Positions 15,968 through 25,141 are shown, counted from the stretch's first letter. The stretch: 64,000 bases of DNA from Micromonospora saelicesensis (GCF_900091575.1 NZ_FMCR01000007.1:1-64000); one strand, 5' to 3'. Translations and numbers: made by a program. The notes: generated from the letters alone by a model not told the origin.

Positions 15968-17730
15968 GCCAGGTGCGGGTCCTCGGCGAGCTGGCGGTCC
16001 TCGACGACGTCGGTCCAGCCCGGCGGGGTCGGGCCTATCCGGCGGCGGGGGCCACGTCGGCCCTGCTGCTGCCGGCCGCGGTGCTGCTCGGCGGGCTGGT
16101 GCTGTGGCCGGTGCTGCGGACCATGCACGCCAGCGTCACCACCGACGGTCGCTGGGTCGGCGCGGCGCACTTCCGGACCGCGCTCGCCGCCCCGGGAACC
16201 GGCGCGGTGGTCGGCAGGACGGTCCTCTGGGCCCTGCTGGTGCCGGCGGTGGTGACGGCACTGGGCTATCTGCTCGCCGCCGCGTCCCGCCGCTCCCAGG
16301 AGGGCGGCCTGGTCCGGTTGATCCTCCTGGTGCCGGTGGCGTTGCCGCTGGTCGTCACCGGGGTCACCTTCCGGCTGATGTACGACCCGGACCCGAGCCG
16401 GGGGCTGGCCACCCTGGTCGCGACCCGACTGACCGGCCGCCCGGTCGAGGATGCGCCGCAGTTGCTCGGGCCGGGGATGGTCACCGTCGCGTTGATGTCG
16501 GCGTTCGTCTGGGCCTGGGTCGGGTTGGCGGTGCTGGTCTTCCGATCGGCGCTGGACGCGGTGCCGCCGAGCCTCGCCGACGCGGTCCGTGCCTACGGCG
16601 GCACGCGTCGCCACGTGCTGTGGGACGCGCAGTGGCGGCCACTGCTACTGCGGACGACCGCTGTGGTCTTCGCGTTGGTGGCGGTCGGCACCAGCCGCAC
16701 GTTCGACCTGATCCTGGTGATGACCCCGGGTTCGGTCCGCGACGAGGCCTCGGTGCTGGCGCTACGGATCTGGCAGACGTCCGGGGGCACCACCACCGGC
16801 GACGGCGCCGCGCTCGGCGTGGTGTGGCTGGTGGCGGTGATCGGCGGGATCATGGTGGCCGCGCTCTTCGTCCGGCAGGCCTGGCCCCCGCCGCGCGTCG
16901 AGGCGGCACCGGAGCCCGCCCCGGTCGCCCCGCCCCGGCGGGTGTTCCGGCTGCTCGCGGCGGGTGCCGCGATCGCCTGGCTGGTGCCGCTGGCGGTGCT
17001 GGTCGCCACGTCGGCGCACGGCCGGGTGGACGCCGCCGCGCGCGGCTGGTGGTCGGCGCCGCCGAACGGCGAGTCCTACCGCGACCTGGTCACCGGCACC
17101 GAGCTGTGGCGCACCCTTGGCTTCACCCTGCTGCTGGCCACCGCGGTGACCGCCACGGTGCTGGTGGTCGCGCTGCTGGCCGCGTACCCGTTGGCCTGGT
17201 TGACCGGGCCGGCCGCGCAGGCCACCGGGCTGCTGCTGCTGGCCGCCAGCGTCGTGCCGATCCAGGTCATCGCCGGGCCGGTCAACGAGGTGCTGGGCCT
17301 GGTGCTCTCCTCCGGCACGGCCCAGGGCCTGGCCCTGGTGCACATCGCGCTGGGCGTGCCGTTCGCGGTGCTGGTGCTGCGCAACGCGTTCGCCGACCTG
17401 CCGGTGGAGCAGGTCCGCGACGCCCGGTTGGGCGGGCGTCGGTGGTGGCACACCCTGCGTCGGTTGGCCCGGCACAACCTGTCGGCGGTGGTGGCGGTCT
17501 CCGTGCTGGAGTTCGTCCAGGTCTGGAACGACCTGGTGGTGGGGCGGCTGTTCGGGGGGCCGGGGTCGTCGCCGCTCGGGCCGTTCCTGGCCGAGCAGAC
17601 CCGCAGCTTCGTGAGCAACAGTGGGGCGTTGGCCGCCAGCTCGGTGCTCGCCTCGGTGCTGCCGGTGGTGCTGGTGGTCCTCTCGCGGCGGCACCTGGTC
17701 GCCGGGCTCGTCTCCGGGGGTGTGCGGTGA
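15964..17730 (+). CDS. Fused two-domain ABC importer permease
   Basis: This 588-residue polypeptide contains two MalF/MalG-like permease halves. The first half (about residues 25-300) has an EAA-type loop near 196-225 (PPSLADAVRAYGGTRRH). A proline-rich cytoplasmic linker lies near 305-328. The second half (to 588) has its own EAA loop near 475-505 (PVEQVRDARLGGRRWWH). In normal sugar importers these are two separate proteins. Both EAA loops keep the conserved glycine, so a docking site for an ATPase remains. The ATG overlaps the lipoprotein stop. The ATPase partner could be a shared MsiK-type protein encoded elsewhere. Confidence 0.8.
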   Translation: MSQVRVLGELAVLDDVGPARRGRAYPAAGATSALLLPAAVLLGGLVLWPVLRTMHASVTTDGRWVGAAHFRTALAAPGTGAVVGRTVLWALLVPAVVTALGYLLAAASRRSQEGGLVRLILLVPVALPLVVTGVTFRLMYDPDPSRGLATLVATRLTGRPVEDAPQLLGPGMVTVALMSAFVWAWVGLAVLVFRSALDAVPPSLADAVRAYGGTRRHVLWDAQWRPLLLRTTAVVFALVAVGTSRTFDLILVMTPGSVRDEASVLALRIWQTSGGTTTGDGAALGVVWLVAVIGGIMVAALFVRQAWPPPRVEAAPEPAPVAPPRRVFRLLAAGAAIAWLVPLAVLVATSAHGRVDAAARGWWSAPPNGESYRDLVTGTELWRTLGFTLLLATAVTATVLVVALLAAYPLAWLTGPAAQATGLLLLAASVVPIQVIAGPVNEVLGLVLSSGTAQGLALVHIALGVPFAVLVLRNAFADLPVEQVRDARLGGRRWWHTLRRLARHNLSAVVAVSVLEFVQVWNDLVVGRLFGGPGSSPLGPFLAEQTRSFVSNSGALAASSVLASVLPVVLVVLSRRHLVAGLVSGGVR

Positions 17731-20111
17731 CCGGGCCGGGTGGTTCGCGTGGCGGCTCGCGCTGGCCGGCGCTGATCGCGATCGGCGGCGTGGTCGGCAG
17801 CGTCCTCGCCAACGTGGCCAGCAACCTGGCCGGCAATGTCCTCTCCGAGTTGGCTGCCAGCGTGCTGGGGCCGGTGACCATCGTCCTGGCCTCCGGCGGC
17901 GTCGTCGGTTACGTGGTGTACGAGGTGCGCCGCCGCCGCGCTGGCCGGGAGGTCGACCCCGAGCCGACGGAGGTGCTCACCACCCCGGCCGCCGGGGCAC
18001 CCAATCTGCCCTACACGGCCGAGTTCACCGGTCGTGAGGAGCACGTCGACGCGCTGGTCGGTCTGCTCACCCGGGAGCACGCGGTGGCGGTTCTGGGACG
18101 ACGCGCGGTGGGCACCTCCGCGTGCGCGGTGCAGGCCGCGAACGAGTGCCGGGAGGATTTCCCCGACGGGCAGTACTACCTGGACCTGCGGCGGCGCGGC
18201 CGACCCCGCTCGGCCCGGCAGGTGCTCACCGCGCTGGCCCGGATCCTGGGCACCACCCCGCCGATCTCCGGCCGGCCGGACGCGCTCGCCGCCGCCGCCG
18301 ACGCGCTGCGCGGTCAGCTCGACGGTCGCAAGATCGTGCTGGTGCTGGACAACGTGGACCGTCCCGACCAGGTCCGGCCACTGTTGCCGCCCACCGCGCG
18401 CACCTGCCGCCTGCTGCTCGCCGGTGGTCCGGCGCTGGTCGGTCTGGAGGGTGTGGTCGCGCACTGGATCGCCGAACCGGGCACGTCCGAGGCGGTGGAG
18501 CTGTTCGCGACGGCGGGCGGGGCCGCGCCCGCCGCCCGGGTCCGTCGCGCCGACCCGCGCACCGATCCGGCGGTACGCGAGATCGTCGACCTGTGCGGCC
18601 GGCAACCGCGTACCGTCCGCGCGCTCGGTTACCGCACCGCTCAACACGGCTGGCGGCACTCCGACGTGCTGGACGCGCTGCGCCGCGCGGTGCAGACGCC
18701 ACCGCACCAGCGGCTCGCCGTCTCACCGGCGGCCCGCCTGGTCACCGAACGGGACATCGCGTACCGGGTGTTGCCCCGCCAGGCCCGACGGTTGTACCGG
18801 TTGATGTCGCTGGTTCCCGCCCCGGTGGACCGGCCCACCATCGCCGCGCTGGCCGGACGGCACCCCGAGCTGGTGACCGCACTGCTCGACCGGTTGGCCG
18901 CGGCGGCGTTCGTGGTCGGCGCGCCCGGCGACCGGTACGAGATCCGGCCCCTGCTGGCCGGCAGCGCCCGACTGCACCTGCGGGACGCGGATCCGGTCCG
19001 GGCCCGGGTCGCCGCGCAGGCCCGGCTGACCCGGCACCTGGCCCGCCGGGCCGAACGGCACGTGGCCAACCTGGCGGTGCTCGGCTCCCCGGGGGACCGG
19101 GAGTGGTCGTTGCCGCTGGACGACGACCCGTACGGCTGGTTCGACCTGCACCAGGAGCTGCTGCTGGCGGTGGTGCGGGTGCCGGCCGGCGCGAAGGAGA
19201 CACTGCCCCGCCGGGTCCGTCGGTGGTGGTTCCGGTTGGCCGTGGCGCTGTGTGGGTGGCTGGCGTACGCCGACCGGCTCGACGAGTGGGAGCAGGTCTG
19301 CCGCACCGTGCTGGCCACCCCGACCGCTGATGACCGTCCGGAGATCGCCGGGTGGGCGCACAACGAGCTGGGGGTGCTGCGTCGACGCCGGCACGACCCG
19401 CAGGGTGCGGCGGCCGCGCTCACCCTCGCGGTCAACGAGCGGGGGCGGCGGGGCAACGCCCAGGCGCGGATGAACCTCGGCCTGGCCCTGCTCGACCTGG
19501 GGCAGCTCGACGACGCGGTGGAGCACCTGGAGATGTCGCGTCGACACCGCTCCGGCGCCGACCGGGCCGGGCACGCCCTCACCGAGCTGGGCCTGGGCGC
19601 GGCCCAACTGGCCCGGGGCGAACCGGACACCGCGCACCACCACCTGGTGCGGGCGGCCAACACGTTCCGGTCGGTGGGCGACGCGCGCGGGTACGCGGCG
19701 GCGCTGACGAACCTGGTGCTGGTGCACGCGGCGCTCGGCGAGCACCTGGACGCCGCCCAGGCGTGGCGGGCCGCACTGCGCGAGTACGAGTCGGTCAACG
19801 ACCCGACCAGCCGGGCGACGGCGCTACTCAACGCCGGGGCGACGCTGCTGAGCAGCACGCCGGGGCAGGCGCGGACGGCGTACGAGCTGCTGGCCGAGAG
19901 CCGCCGGCTGCGCGAGGAGACCCGGCCGACCGCCGGGCTGGCGCGTACCCTGCTCTACCTGGGTGACGCCTGCGCCGCGCTGGGCGAGCCGGCCGACGCG
20001 CGGCGGCACTGGGCGGACGCGGCGGCGGTGGCCGAGGAGGTCGCCGACGCCCAGGGGTTGGCCGCCGCCGACGCCCGACTGGAGGACGACGCGGACAGCC
20101 GGGTGACGTAG
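17727..20111 (+). CDS. Membrane-anchored STAND-like NTPase with TPR repeats
   Basis: This 794-residue protein has a hydrophobic stretch at residues 13-66 that likely forms one or two membrane helices. FTGREEHVDALVGLL (100-114) then opens an NB-ARC/STAND-like domain. The P-loop position reads LGRRAVGTSACA, where the GxGKT lysine is missing, although Walker B (KIVLVLDNVD, Asp208) is intact. A winged-helix-like region follows, then tetratricopeptide-type helices from about 540 to 780 (WAHNELGVL, ARMNLGLALLDLGQLDDAVEHLE, ALTNLVLVHAALGEHLDAAQAW). GTGA overlap couples it to the permease gene. It looks like a signalling scaffold that reads the state of the transporter; function is inferred. Confidence 0.72.
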   Translation: MTGPGGSRGGSRWPALIAIGGVVGSVLANVASNLAGNVLSELAASVLGPVTIVLASGGVVGYVVYEVRRRRAGREVDPEPTEVLTTPAAGAPNLPYTAEFTGREEHVDALVGLLTREHAVAVLGRRAVGTSACAVQAANECREDFPDGQYYLDLRRRGRPRSARQVLTALARILGTTPPISGRPDALAAAADALRGQLDGRKIVLVLDNVDRPDQVRPLLPPTARTCRLLLAGGPALVGLEGVVAHWIAEPGTSEAVELFATAGGAAPAARVRRADPRTDPAVREIVDLCGRQPRTVRALGYRTAQHGWRHSDVLDALRRAVQTPPHQRLAVSPAARLVTERDIAYRVLPRQARRLYRLMSLVPAPVDRPTIAALAGRHPELVTALLDRLAAAAFVVGAPGDRYEIRPLLAGSARLHLRDADPVRARVAAQARLTRHLARRAERHVANLAVLGSPGDREWSLPLDDDPYGWFDLHQELLLAVVRVPAGAKETLPRRVRRWWFRLAVALCGWLAYADRLDEWEQVCRTVLATPTADDRPEIAGWAHNELGVLRRRRHDPQGAAAALTLAVNERGRRGNAQARMNLGLALLDLGQLDDAVEHLEMSRRHRSGADRAGHALTELGLGAAQLARGEPDTAHHHLVRAANTFRSVGDARGYAAALTNLVLVHAALGEHLDAAQAWRAALREYESVNDPTSRATALLNAGATLLSSTPGQARTAYELLAESRRLREETRPTAGLARTLLYLGDACAALGEPADARRHWADAAAVAEEVADAQGLAAADARLEDDADSRVT

Positions 20112-20151
20112 GTCGCTCGGGTTGGTCGGTGGCGTGGCTCTGGGAGACTCT

Positions 20152-20775
20152 GTGATCGTGGACGCGCTCTCGGTACGGGGACTCAGTCGCAACTTCGGCA
20201 ACCTGGTGGTGCTCGACGAGGTGAGCTTCACGCTCCCGGCGGGCCGGATCGCGGTGGTGCTGGGCCCGAATGGCAGCGGCAAGACGACTCTGCTGCGCTG
20301 TGTCGTCGGCGCCGACCGGCCGGACGCGGGTGAGGTGCTGGTGCAGGGCCGCCGGGCCGACGAGACCGATCCTCAGGTACGGGCGCTGGTGGCGGCCGCC
20401 CTGGACGACATCGATTTCTTCCCCGACCTGTCGGTGGTCGAGCACCTGGAGCTGGTCGCGTACGCCCACGGGGGTGACGCCGAGCCGGTCGAGGAGGTCC
20501 TCGCCGAGCTGGGCCTCGAGGCGGCCCGCGACCAACTGCCGGTGACGCTGTCCAGCGGGCAGCGCCGCCGGCTGGCGCTGGCGTCCTGTTTCGTCCGGCC
20601 CCGCCGGGTGCTGATCCTGGACGAGCCCGAGCAGCGGCTGGACGTCCGCGGGCGACAGTGGCTCGCCGACCGACTCCTGCGGGAACGGGCGGCGGGCACG
20701 GCCGTGCTGTTGGCCTCGCACGATCCGGAGCTGATCGACGCGGTGGTCGACGAGCGCATCGAGATCGGCAAGTGA
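20152..20775 (+). CDS. ABC transporter ATPase, canonical
   Basis: This 207-residue protein has an intact Walker A GPNGSGKTT (near residue 34), signature LSSGQRRRLALA, Walker B VLILDEPE and an H-loop (ASHDPE). It belongs to the exporter/ABC-2-type ATPases. The GTG at 20152 has GGGAGA upstream and is preferred over the TTG at 20122. Its last bases overlap the membrane protein gene that follows, its evident partner. It lies 40 bp after the STAND/TPR gene with no clear terminator, so it may share that transcript, and it could in principle be the working ATPase of the block. Confidence 0.82.
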   Translation: MIVDALSVRGLSRNFGNLVVLDEVSFTLPAGRIAVVLGPNGSGKTTLLRCVVGADRPDAGEVLVQGRRADETDPQVRALVAAALDDIDFFPDLSVVEHLELVAYAHGGDAEPVEEVLAELGLEAARDQLPVTLSSGQRRRLALASCFVRPRRVLILDEPEQRLDVRGRQWLADRLLRERAAGTAVLLASHDPELIDAVVDERIEIGK

Positions 20776-22193
20776 CCGCGGCGCCGGCCACGATCGCCGA
20801 CACGCCGGCCGGGGTGCCGACCGCCCGGCAGGTGCGAACCCACCTGCGCAAGGCCCGCAGCCGGCACCACGACCATTCCCTCGGTGACGTGCTCGGCGAC
20901 GCGTACGTCATGGTCCTGTTCGTGGGCATGTACGGGTGGTTCGCGATCAGCGCCAGCCGCGACCTGCTGGACTCCCCCACTGTGGGGCAGGCCGAGCCGG
21001 GCGTGCGGTGGTGGCTGGCGGTCGCCGCGCTGCTGGCCGGCGCGGGGCTGGCCTGGCGTGGTCTGCGCGCGCTCGGCCCGCTGCTGGTCACCCCGGCGAC
21101 GCAGAGCTGGGCGACCAGCGCGCCCATCGACCGGCGGGCCTGGCTGGCGCCGCGCTTCGTCCTGTTGCTGCTGGGTTCGGCGGCCGGCACCGCGGCGCTC
21201 GCAGTGGCAGTGGCGGCGCTCGGTGGGGTCAGCGAACCGTCCGCCCTGGGCTGGGCGGCGGCGGCCGGCGCGGGGTGGGGCGCGGCCGCGCTGGCGCTCA
21301 GCGTCGTCGCCCAGAGCAGCCGGGCGGGGCGACGCTGGCCGACAGTGGTCGGGGCGGCGCCGATGGTGGCGGCGGCAGTGATCACCGCCCTGGTGGTGCT
21401 CTTCGGTCGCCTCGACGACGGGCTGCCCCGGCCGACGACGACACCGACCGTCGCGTTGTTCGCCGCCGCGGTGCCCCTGGTAGGCGTGGGCGTGATCCTC
21501 GCGGTACGCGCGCTGCCCCGGGTCGACCGGGCCACCCTGACCACCGGCGCGCAGTTCGCCAACGCCGCCGCCACGGCCACGATCCTGCTGGATCCGAGCC
21601 TGCTCGCCGGCCTGGTGGAGAGCCGCCGCTGGCGCCGGATCGGCCGGGTCCGCAGCCGCCGGTTCCGGCCCGGCCCCGGCTGGTGGGCGCTGCTCCAGGC
21701 CGACGTACGCCGGTTGGGCCGCCACCCGAGCGCCGTGCTGATCTGGGCGGCGCTGATCGGGGTGCAGTACGCTGCCGCGCTCGCCCTGCCCGGGTTGGCC
21801 GGGGCCGCGCAGGTGGTCTTCGCGTACCTCGCCGCCAACCGGCTGACCGGCGGTCTGCGGTCGGTCAGCCGCTCACCCGGGCTGCGTCGGGCGCTCGGTG
21901 GCAGCGACAACCTGCTGCGCGGGATCCACGTGGTGGTGCCGGCTGTCGGCGCGGGCCTGTGGTGGTTGCTGACCCTGCCGACCGTCGACCCGGGGCCGGC
22001 CTGGCTGGCACCGACGCTGGCGCTCGGGGTGGTGGCCGCCGCGTTCCGGGCCGGCACCCGCCCGCCGATCGACTACGGCGGCGCGACGGTCAACACACCG
22101 TTCGGGATGATCCCGGTCGACCTGATGCGTCAGGGGTCACGGGGGCCGGCGCTGCTCGCCGTGCTGGTCCTCGTCCAGCTGTTCCTGGGCTGA
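20772..22193 (+). CDS. DUF6297-like ABC exporter membrane protein
   Basis: This 473-residue protein begins with a basic cytoplasmic segment followed by roughly ten to twelve hydrophobic helices. A central cytoplasmic section (SRRWRRIGRVRSRRFRPGPGWW in part, near residues 280-300) and TPFGMIPVDLMRQ near the C-terminus recall the actinobacterial DUF6297 permeases that pair with a small ABC ATPase. The GTG start overlaps the ATPase stop (GTGA). The substrate is unknown. The family name is recalled, not checked. Confidence 0.7.
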   Translation: MTAAPATIADTPAGVPTARQVRTHLRKARSRHHDHSLGDVLGDAYVMVLFVGMYGWFAISASRDLLDSPTVGQAEPGVRWWLAVAALLAGAGLAWRGLRALGPLLVTPATQSWATSAPIDRRAWLAPRFVLLLLGSAAGTAALAVAVAALGGVSEPSALGWAAAAGAGWGAAALALSVVAQSSRAGRRWPTVVGAAPMVAAAVITALVVLFGRLDDGLPRPTTTPTVALFAAAVPLVGVGVILAVRALPRVDRATLTTGAQFANAAATATILLDPSLLAGLVESRRWRRIGRVRSRRFRPGPGWWALLQADVRRLGRHPSAVLIWAALIGVQYAAALALPGLAGAAQVVFAYLAANRLTGGLRSVSRSPGLRRALGGSDNLLRGIHVVVPAVGAGLWWLLTLPTVDPGPAWLAPTLALGVVAAAFRAGTRPPIDYGGATVNTPFGMIPVDLMRQGSRGPALLAVLVLVQLFLG

Positions 22194-22327
22194 GCGGGCT
22201 CATCCGCCCGGTCGGCCCGGGGCCCGATCACGGCACCACCCGCTGTCGTTTCCGTCCAAGACAGCGCCGCGACCGCGATCTAGCGTGGACCCCGGCAGCC
22301 CGCTTTCGAGCATGAGGAGACAACACA

Positions 22328-22906
22328 ATGCGCGACCTGGTCTACACCGGTTTCATGTCGCTCGACGGCGTCGTGGACTCGCCCGGCGGCGGGCCGGGCG
22401 AGGAGCACCGCAGCGGCGGTTGGGTGTTCAAGGACCTCGAGTTCGTCCCGGAGGCCTGGTCGCTGAAGGGCGAGGAACTCGCTGACACGACGGCGTTGAT
22501 GTTCGGCCGTCGCAGCTACGAGGCGTTCGCGCCGGTCTGGCCCGATTCGGAGGACCACGCCGACTACAAGGAGCTGCCCAAGTACGTGGTGTCGAGCACG
22601 CTGTCCGACGACGCGCTCGTCGACGGGTGGGGGCCGACGACGATCCTGCGCTCGACCGGGGACGTCGCCGCGCTCAAGCAGGGCGAGGGCGGAGCGATCT
22701 TCATCCACGGCAGCGCGGAGCTGGCCCGGCGGCTGTCCGACGAGGGGCTGATCGACCAGTACAACCTGCTCGTCTTCCCCGTGCTGCTCGGTGCCGGCAA
22801 GAGCCTGTTCGGCCGAGCCGACCGCGACAAGCACATGCTGACGCTGCGGGAGTCGGAGAGCTACTCGAACGGCATCCTCAAGCTGGTCTACGACGTCAAG
22901 CGCTGA
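22328..22906 (+). CDS. Dihydrofolate-reductase-like (RibD C-terminal) protein
   Basis: This 192-residue protein has YTGFMSLDGVVDSPGG, MFGRRSYEAFAPVWP and IFIHGSAELARRLSDEGLIDQYNLLVFPVLLGAGKSLF (in parts), the typical pattern of the RibD_C/DHFR-like reductases common in Actinobacteria. They bind NADPH; true substrates are mostly unknown and it is not the essential FolA. The ATG follows AGGAGA. It is convergent with the AraC-type regulator, the two overlapping by 19 bp at their 3-prime ends, a pairing often seen for this family. Confidence 0.82.
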   Translation: MRDLVYTGFMSLDGVVDSPGGGPGEEHRSGGWVFKDLEFVPEAWSLKGEELADTTALMFGRRSYEAFAPVWPDSEDHADYKELPKYVVSSTLSDDALVDGWGPTTILRSTGDVAALKQGEGGAIFIHGSAELARRLSDEGLIDQYNLLVFPVLLGAGKSLFGRADRDKHMLTLRESESYSNGILKLVYDVKR

Positions 22907-23598
22907 TCCAGGTCGAGGGCGATGGCGCCGCCGGTGCCCTCGCGCAGCTGCCGAACGGTGCGTCCGACGTAGCAGCGCAGTGCCCGGGCCAGGTGCGGCT
23001 CGTCGAAGTAGTCGAGCTTGGCGACCACGTCGGCGGCAGGGTCGCCGGTGGCCAGTAGCTCCGCCGCCGCACGGGCCCGCTCGACCTGCCGGACCGCGCC
23101 GCGCGTCAGTCCGGTCGCGGCGCGGAACCGGCGTTCGACGGTACGCGCCGAGATGGCCGGACGGCCTCCCCGCAGCAGTTCGGCGACGAGCGGGTCACGG
23201 ACCACGGTCCCGGCCCGGACGAGGCTGTCGACCAGGGCCTCGGCGTCGTCGGGGCTGGGCGTCTCCCAGCGCGCACCGTCCAGCCGGAACGTCCGGCGTG
23301 TGGTGTCGGGAAGCTCGATGCCGCCGTCGACCAGCGTCGGCGTGGGCACGGCCCGCAGTGAGGTGCCCACGGCGAACTCGATGCCGGTGAAGGTAGCGCC
23401 CTCCGGCACCGGCGCCGTGCCGGTCCGGGTCTCGGGACCGGTGATGCTCGCGTACGTGCGGCCAGCCTGTTCCCAGAACACCAGGCCCCACCGCACTCCT
23501 GCCACGGACGTCATCGTGGTGACCTGCTCGCTCGTGCAGGTCCACACGGTGTCGACCCATGGCGAGTCGGACCCGCGCGTCTCGAACCGCAGTCCCAC
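22888..23598 (-). CDS. AraC-family transcriptional regulator
   Basis: This 236-residue protein has an N-terminal sensing domain (LRFETRGSDSPWVDTVWTC) and a C-terminal AraC DNA-binding domain from about residue 150: ISARTVERRFRAATGLTRGAVRQ and a second helix-turn-helix region near residue 200 (YFDEPHLARALRCYVGRTVRQ). The GTG at 23598 is used because the preceding frame is not conserved-looking. It probably regulates the neighbouring DHFR-like gene or itself; the effector is unknown. Confidence 0.78.
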   Translation of the reverse strand: MGLRFETRGSDSPWVDTVWTCTSEQVTTMTSVAGVRWGLVFWEQAGRTYASITGPETRTGTAPVPEGATFTGIEFAVGTSLRAVPTPTLVDGGIELPDTTRRTFRLDGARWETPSPDDAEALVDSLVRAGTVVRDPLVAELLRGGRPAISARTVERRFRAATGLTRGAVRQVERARAAAELLATGDPAADVVAKLDYFDEPHLARALRCYVGRTVRQLREGTGGAIALDLDQRLTS

Positions 23599-23668
23599 CG
23601 GCGAAGGATACGCCGGCGAGCACGTTGGACGGACGGTCTCGGCTCGACCGACACTTCCGAAACAAGCC

Positions 23669-25141
23669 CTAGCCGGAGCCAAGCGCGGCGGCGACAGCGG
23701 CGACGCCGTCCTCGATCTCGGTGGGCGTGCGGGCCGCGTAGCCGAGCACGAGGCCGGGCGGGTACGGCCGCTGGCAGTGCCAGGACAGCGGTTGCACCTT
23801 CACCCCGCGCGCCAGCGTCGCCGCCGCCAGCTCGGTGTCGACCACTGTGTCGTCCAGCGTGATCATCAGGTGCAGGCCGGCGGCGGCGCCGTGCACCGTC
23901 GCCGACGGCAACGCGCGGGCCAGCGCGGCGATCATGGCGTCCCGCCGACGGATGTGTCGGCGACGCAGCAGCCGCAGATGCCGCTCGAAGGCGCCGGAGG
24001 TCATCAACTCCGCCAGCACCAGTTGCGGTAGCACGGCGTTGCCCAGGTCGGCGTTGCGCTTGGCGGCCACCACGGCCTCGCGCAGCCGCGCCGGCACGAG
24101 CAGCCAGCCGACCCGCAGGGCGGGGGCGAGCAGTTTGGAGACGCTGCCGGCGTAGCAGACCTGCTCGGGCAGCAGGCCACGCAGCGCCGGCACCGGTGGA
24201 CGGTCGTAGCGGTGCTCGGCGTCGTAGTCGTCCTCGATGATCAGACCGCCGGCTCGCGCCCAGGCGACGAGTTGGCGGCGGCGGTCACCGTCGAGCACCA
24301 CGCCGGTCGGGAACTGGTGCGCGGGGGTGAGCATCACGGCCGGTACGCCGCTGGCGGTCAACTCGTCGACCCGCAGCCCGGCGTCGTCGACGCTGATCGG
24401 CGGGGTGTCCATCCGCCAGTTGTTCAGGTGCTGGCGCACCCCGAGCGAGCCCGGGTCCTCGACGGCGATCCGGTGGACGCCGGCGGCGGTGAGTGCCTGG
24501 GCGAGCAGCCCGAGCGCCTGGGAGACGCCGGCCACGATGATCACCTCGGCGGGGTCGACGCTGATGCCACGGTTACGGGCCAGCCAGGCGGCGACGGCCT
24601 GTCGCAGCGCGGGCGTGCCACAGGGGTCGCCGTACCCGAGGTCGGCTGCGGCGAGGCGGCGCAGCACGCTCCGTTCGGCGCGCAGCCAGTCCGCGCGGGG
24701 AAAGGCGGCCAGATCGGGTACGCCGGGCGTCAGGTCGATGCTCGCGTGCGCCGCGCGTACCGCGTCGAAGATGTCGGTGCCCGGTGCCGGCGGGAAGGTC
24801 GTGACCGGTGCCGGCGCGGCGGCCGCTGTGGGTGTGGGCGCGGCCGGCGCGGCGACGACGACAGTGCCGGCCCGGCCCCGACCGGCGATGTGCCCCTCCT
24901 CGGTCAGGCGCTGGTACGCCTCGGTGACCACACCACGGGACACACCGAGGTCGGCGGCGAGCACCCGGGTCGGGGGCAGCCGGTCACCGACCGGCACTCG
25001 TCCTTCGGCGATGGCCTGCCGCAGCCGGTCGGTCAGCCAGGCGGCGCGCCCGCCCGGCGTCGCGTCGGTGATGGTCAGGTGCAGGAAGTCGGACCCGGCC
25101 GATATGGACCTCTCGGACGCAGTCGCTTTGGCTCTGCCCAT
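23669..25141 (-). CDS. MocR-type GntR/aminotransferase regulator
   Basis: This 490-residue protein has an N-terminal GntR winged helix (residues about 30-98: LTDRLRQAIAEGRVPVGDRLPPTRVLAADLGVSRGVV in parts) joined by an alanine/proline linker to a fold-type I aminotransferase domain. YAGSVSKLLAPALRVGW holds the pyridoxal-phosphate lysine, and EDDYDAEHRYDR is typical of MocR/PdxR regulators. It is divergent from a LysE-type exporter. The 62-bp gap holds TGGCAG-N21-CTGCCA arms (25152-25184), so it probably controls that exporter in response to an amino acid or vitamin B6 derivative. Confidence 0.85.
   Translation of the reverse strand: MGRAKATASERSISAGSDFLHLTITDATPGGRAAWLTDRLRQAIAEGRVPVGDRLPPTRVLAADLGVSRGVVTEAYQRLTEEGHIAGRGRAGTVVVAAPAAPTPTAAAAPAPVTTFPPAPGTDIFDAVRAAHASIDLTPGVPDLAAFPRADWLRAERSVLRRLAAADLGYGDPCGTPALRQAVAAWLARNRGISVDPAEVIIVAGVSQALGLLAQALTAAGVHRIAVEDPGSLGVRQHLNNWRMDTPPISVDDAGLRVDELTASGVPAVMLTPAHQFPTGVVLDGDRRRQLVAWARAGGLIIEDDYDAEHRYDRPPVPALRGLLPEQVCYAGSVSKLLAPALRVGWLLVPARLREAVVAAKRNADLGNAVLPQLVLAELMTSGAFERHLRLLRRRHIRRRDAMIAALARALPSATVHGAAAGLHLMITLDDTVVDTELAAATLARGVKVQPLSWHCQRPYPPGLVLGYAARTPTEIEDGVAAVAAALGSG

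Noticed and set aside
14635..20111. Very long open frames of over 1000 and nearly 1500 residues covering the transporter operon
   Set aside because: Their upstream parts are other-frame readings of neighbouring genes, with Arg/Pro/Gly bias and no domains. The true starts are the overlapping ATG at 15964 and GTG at 17727.
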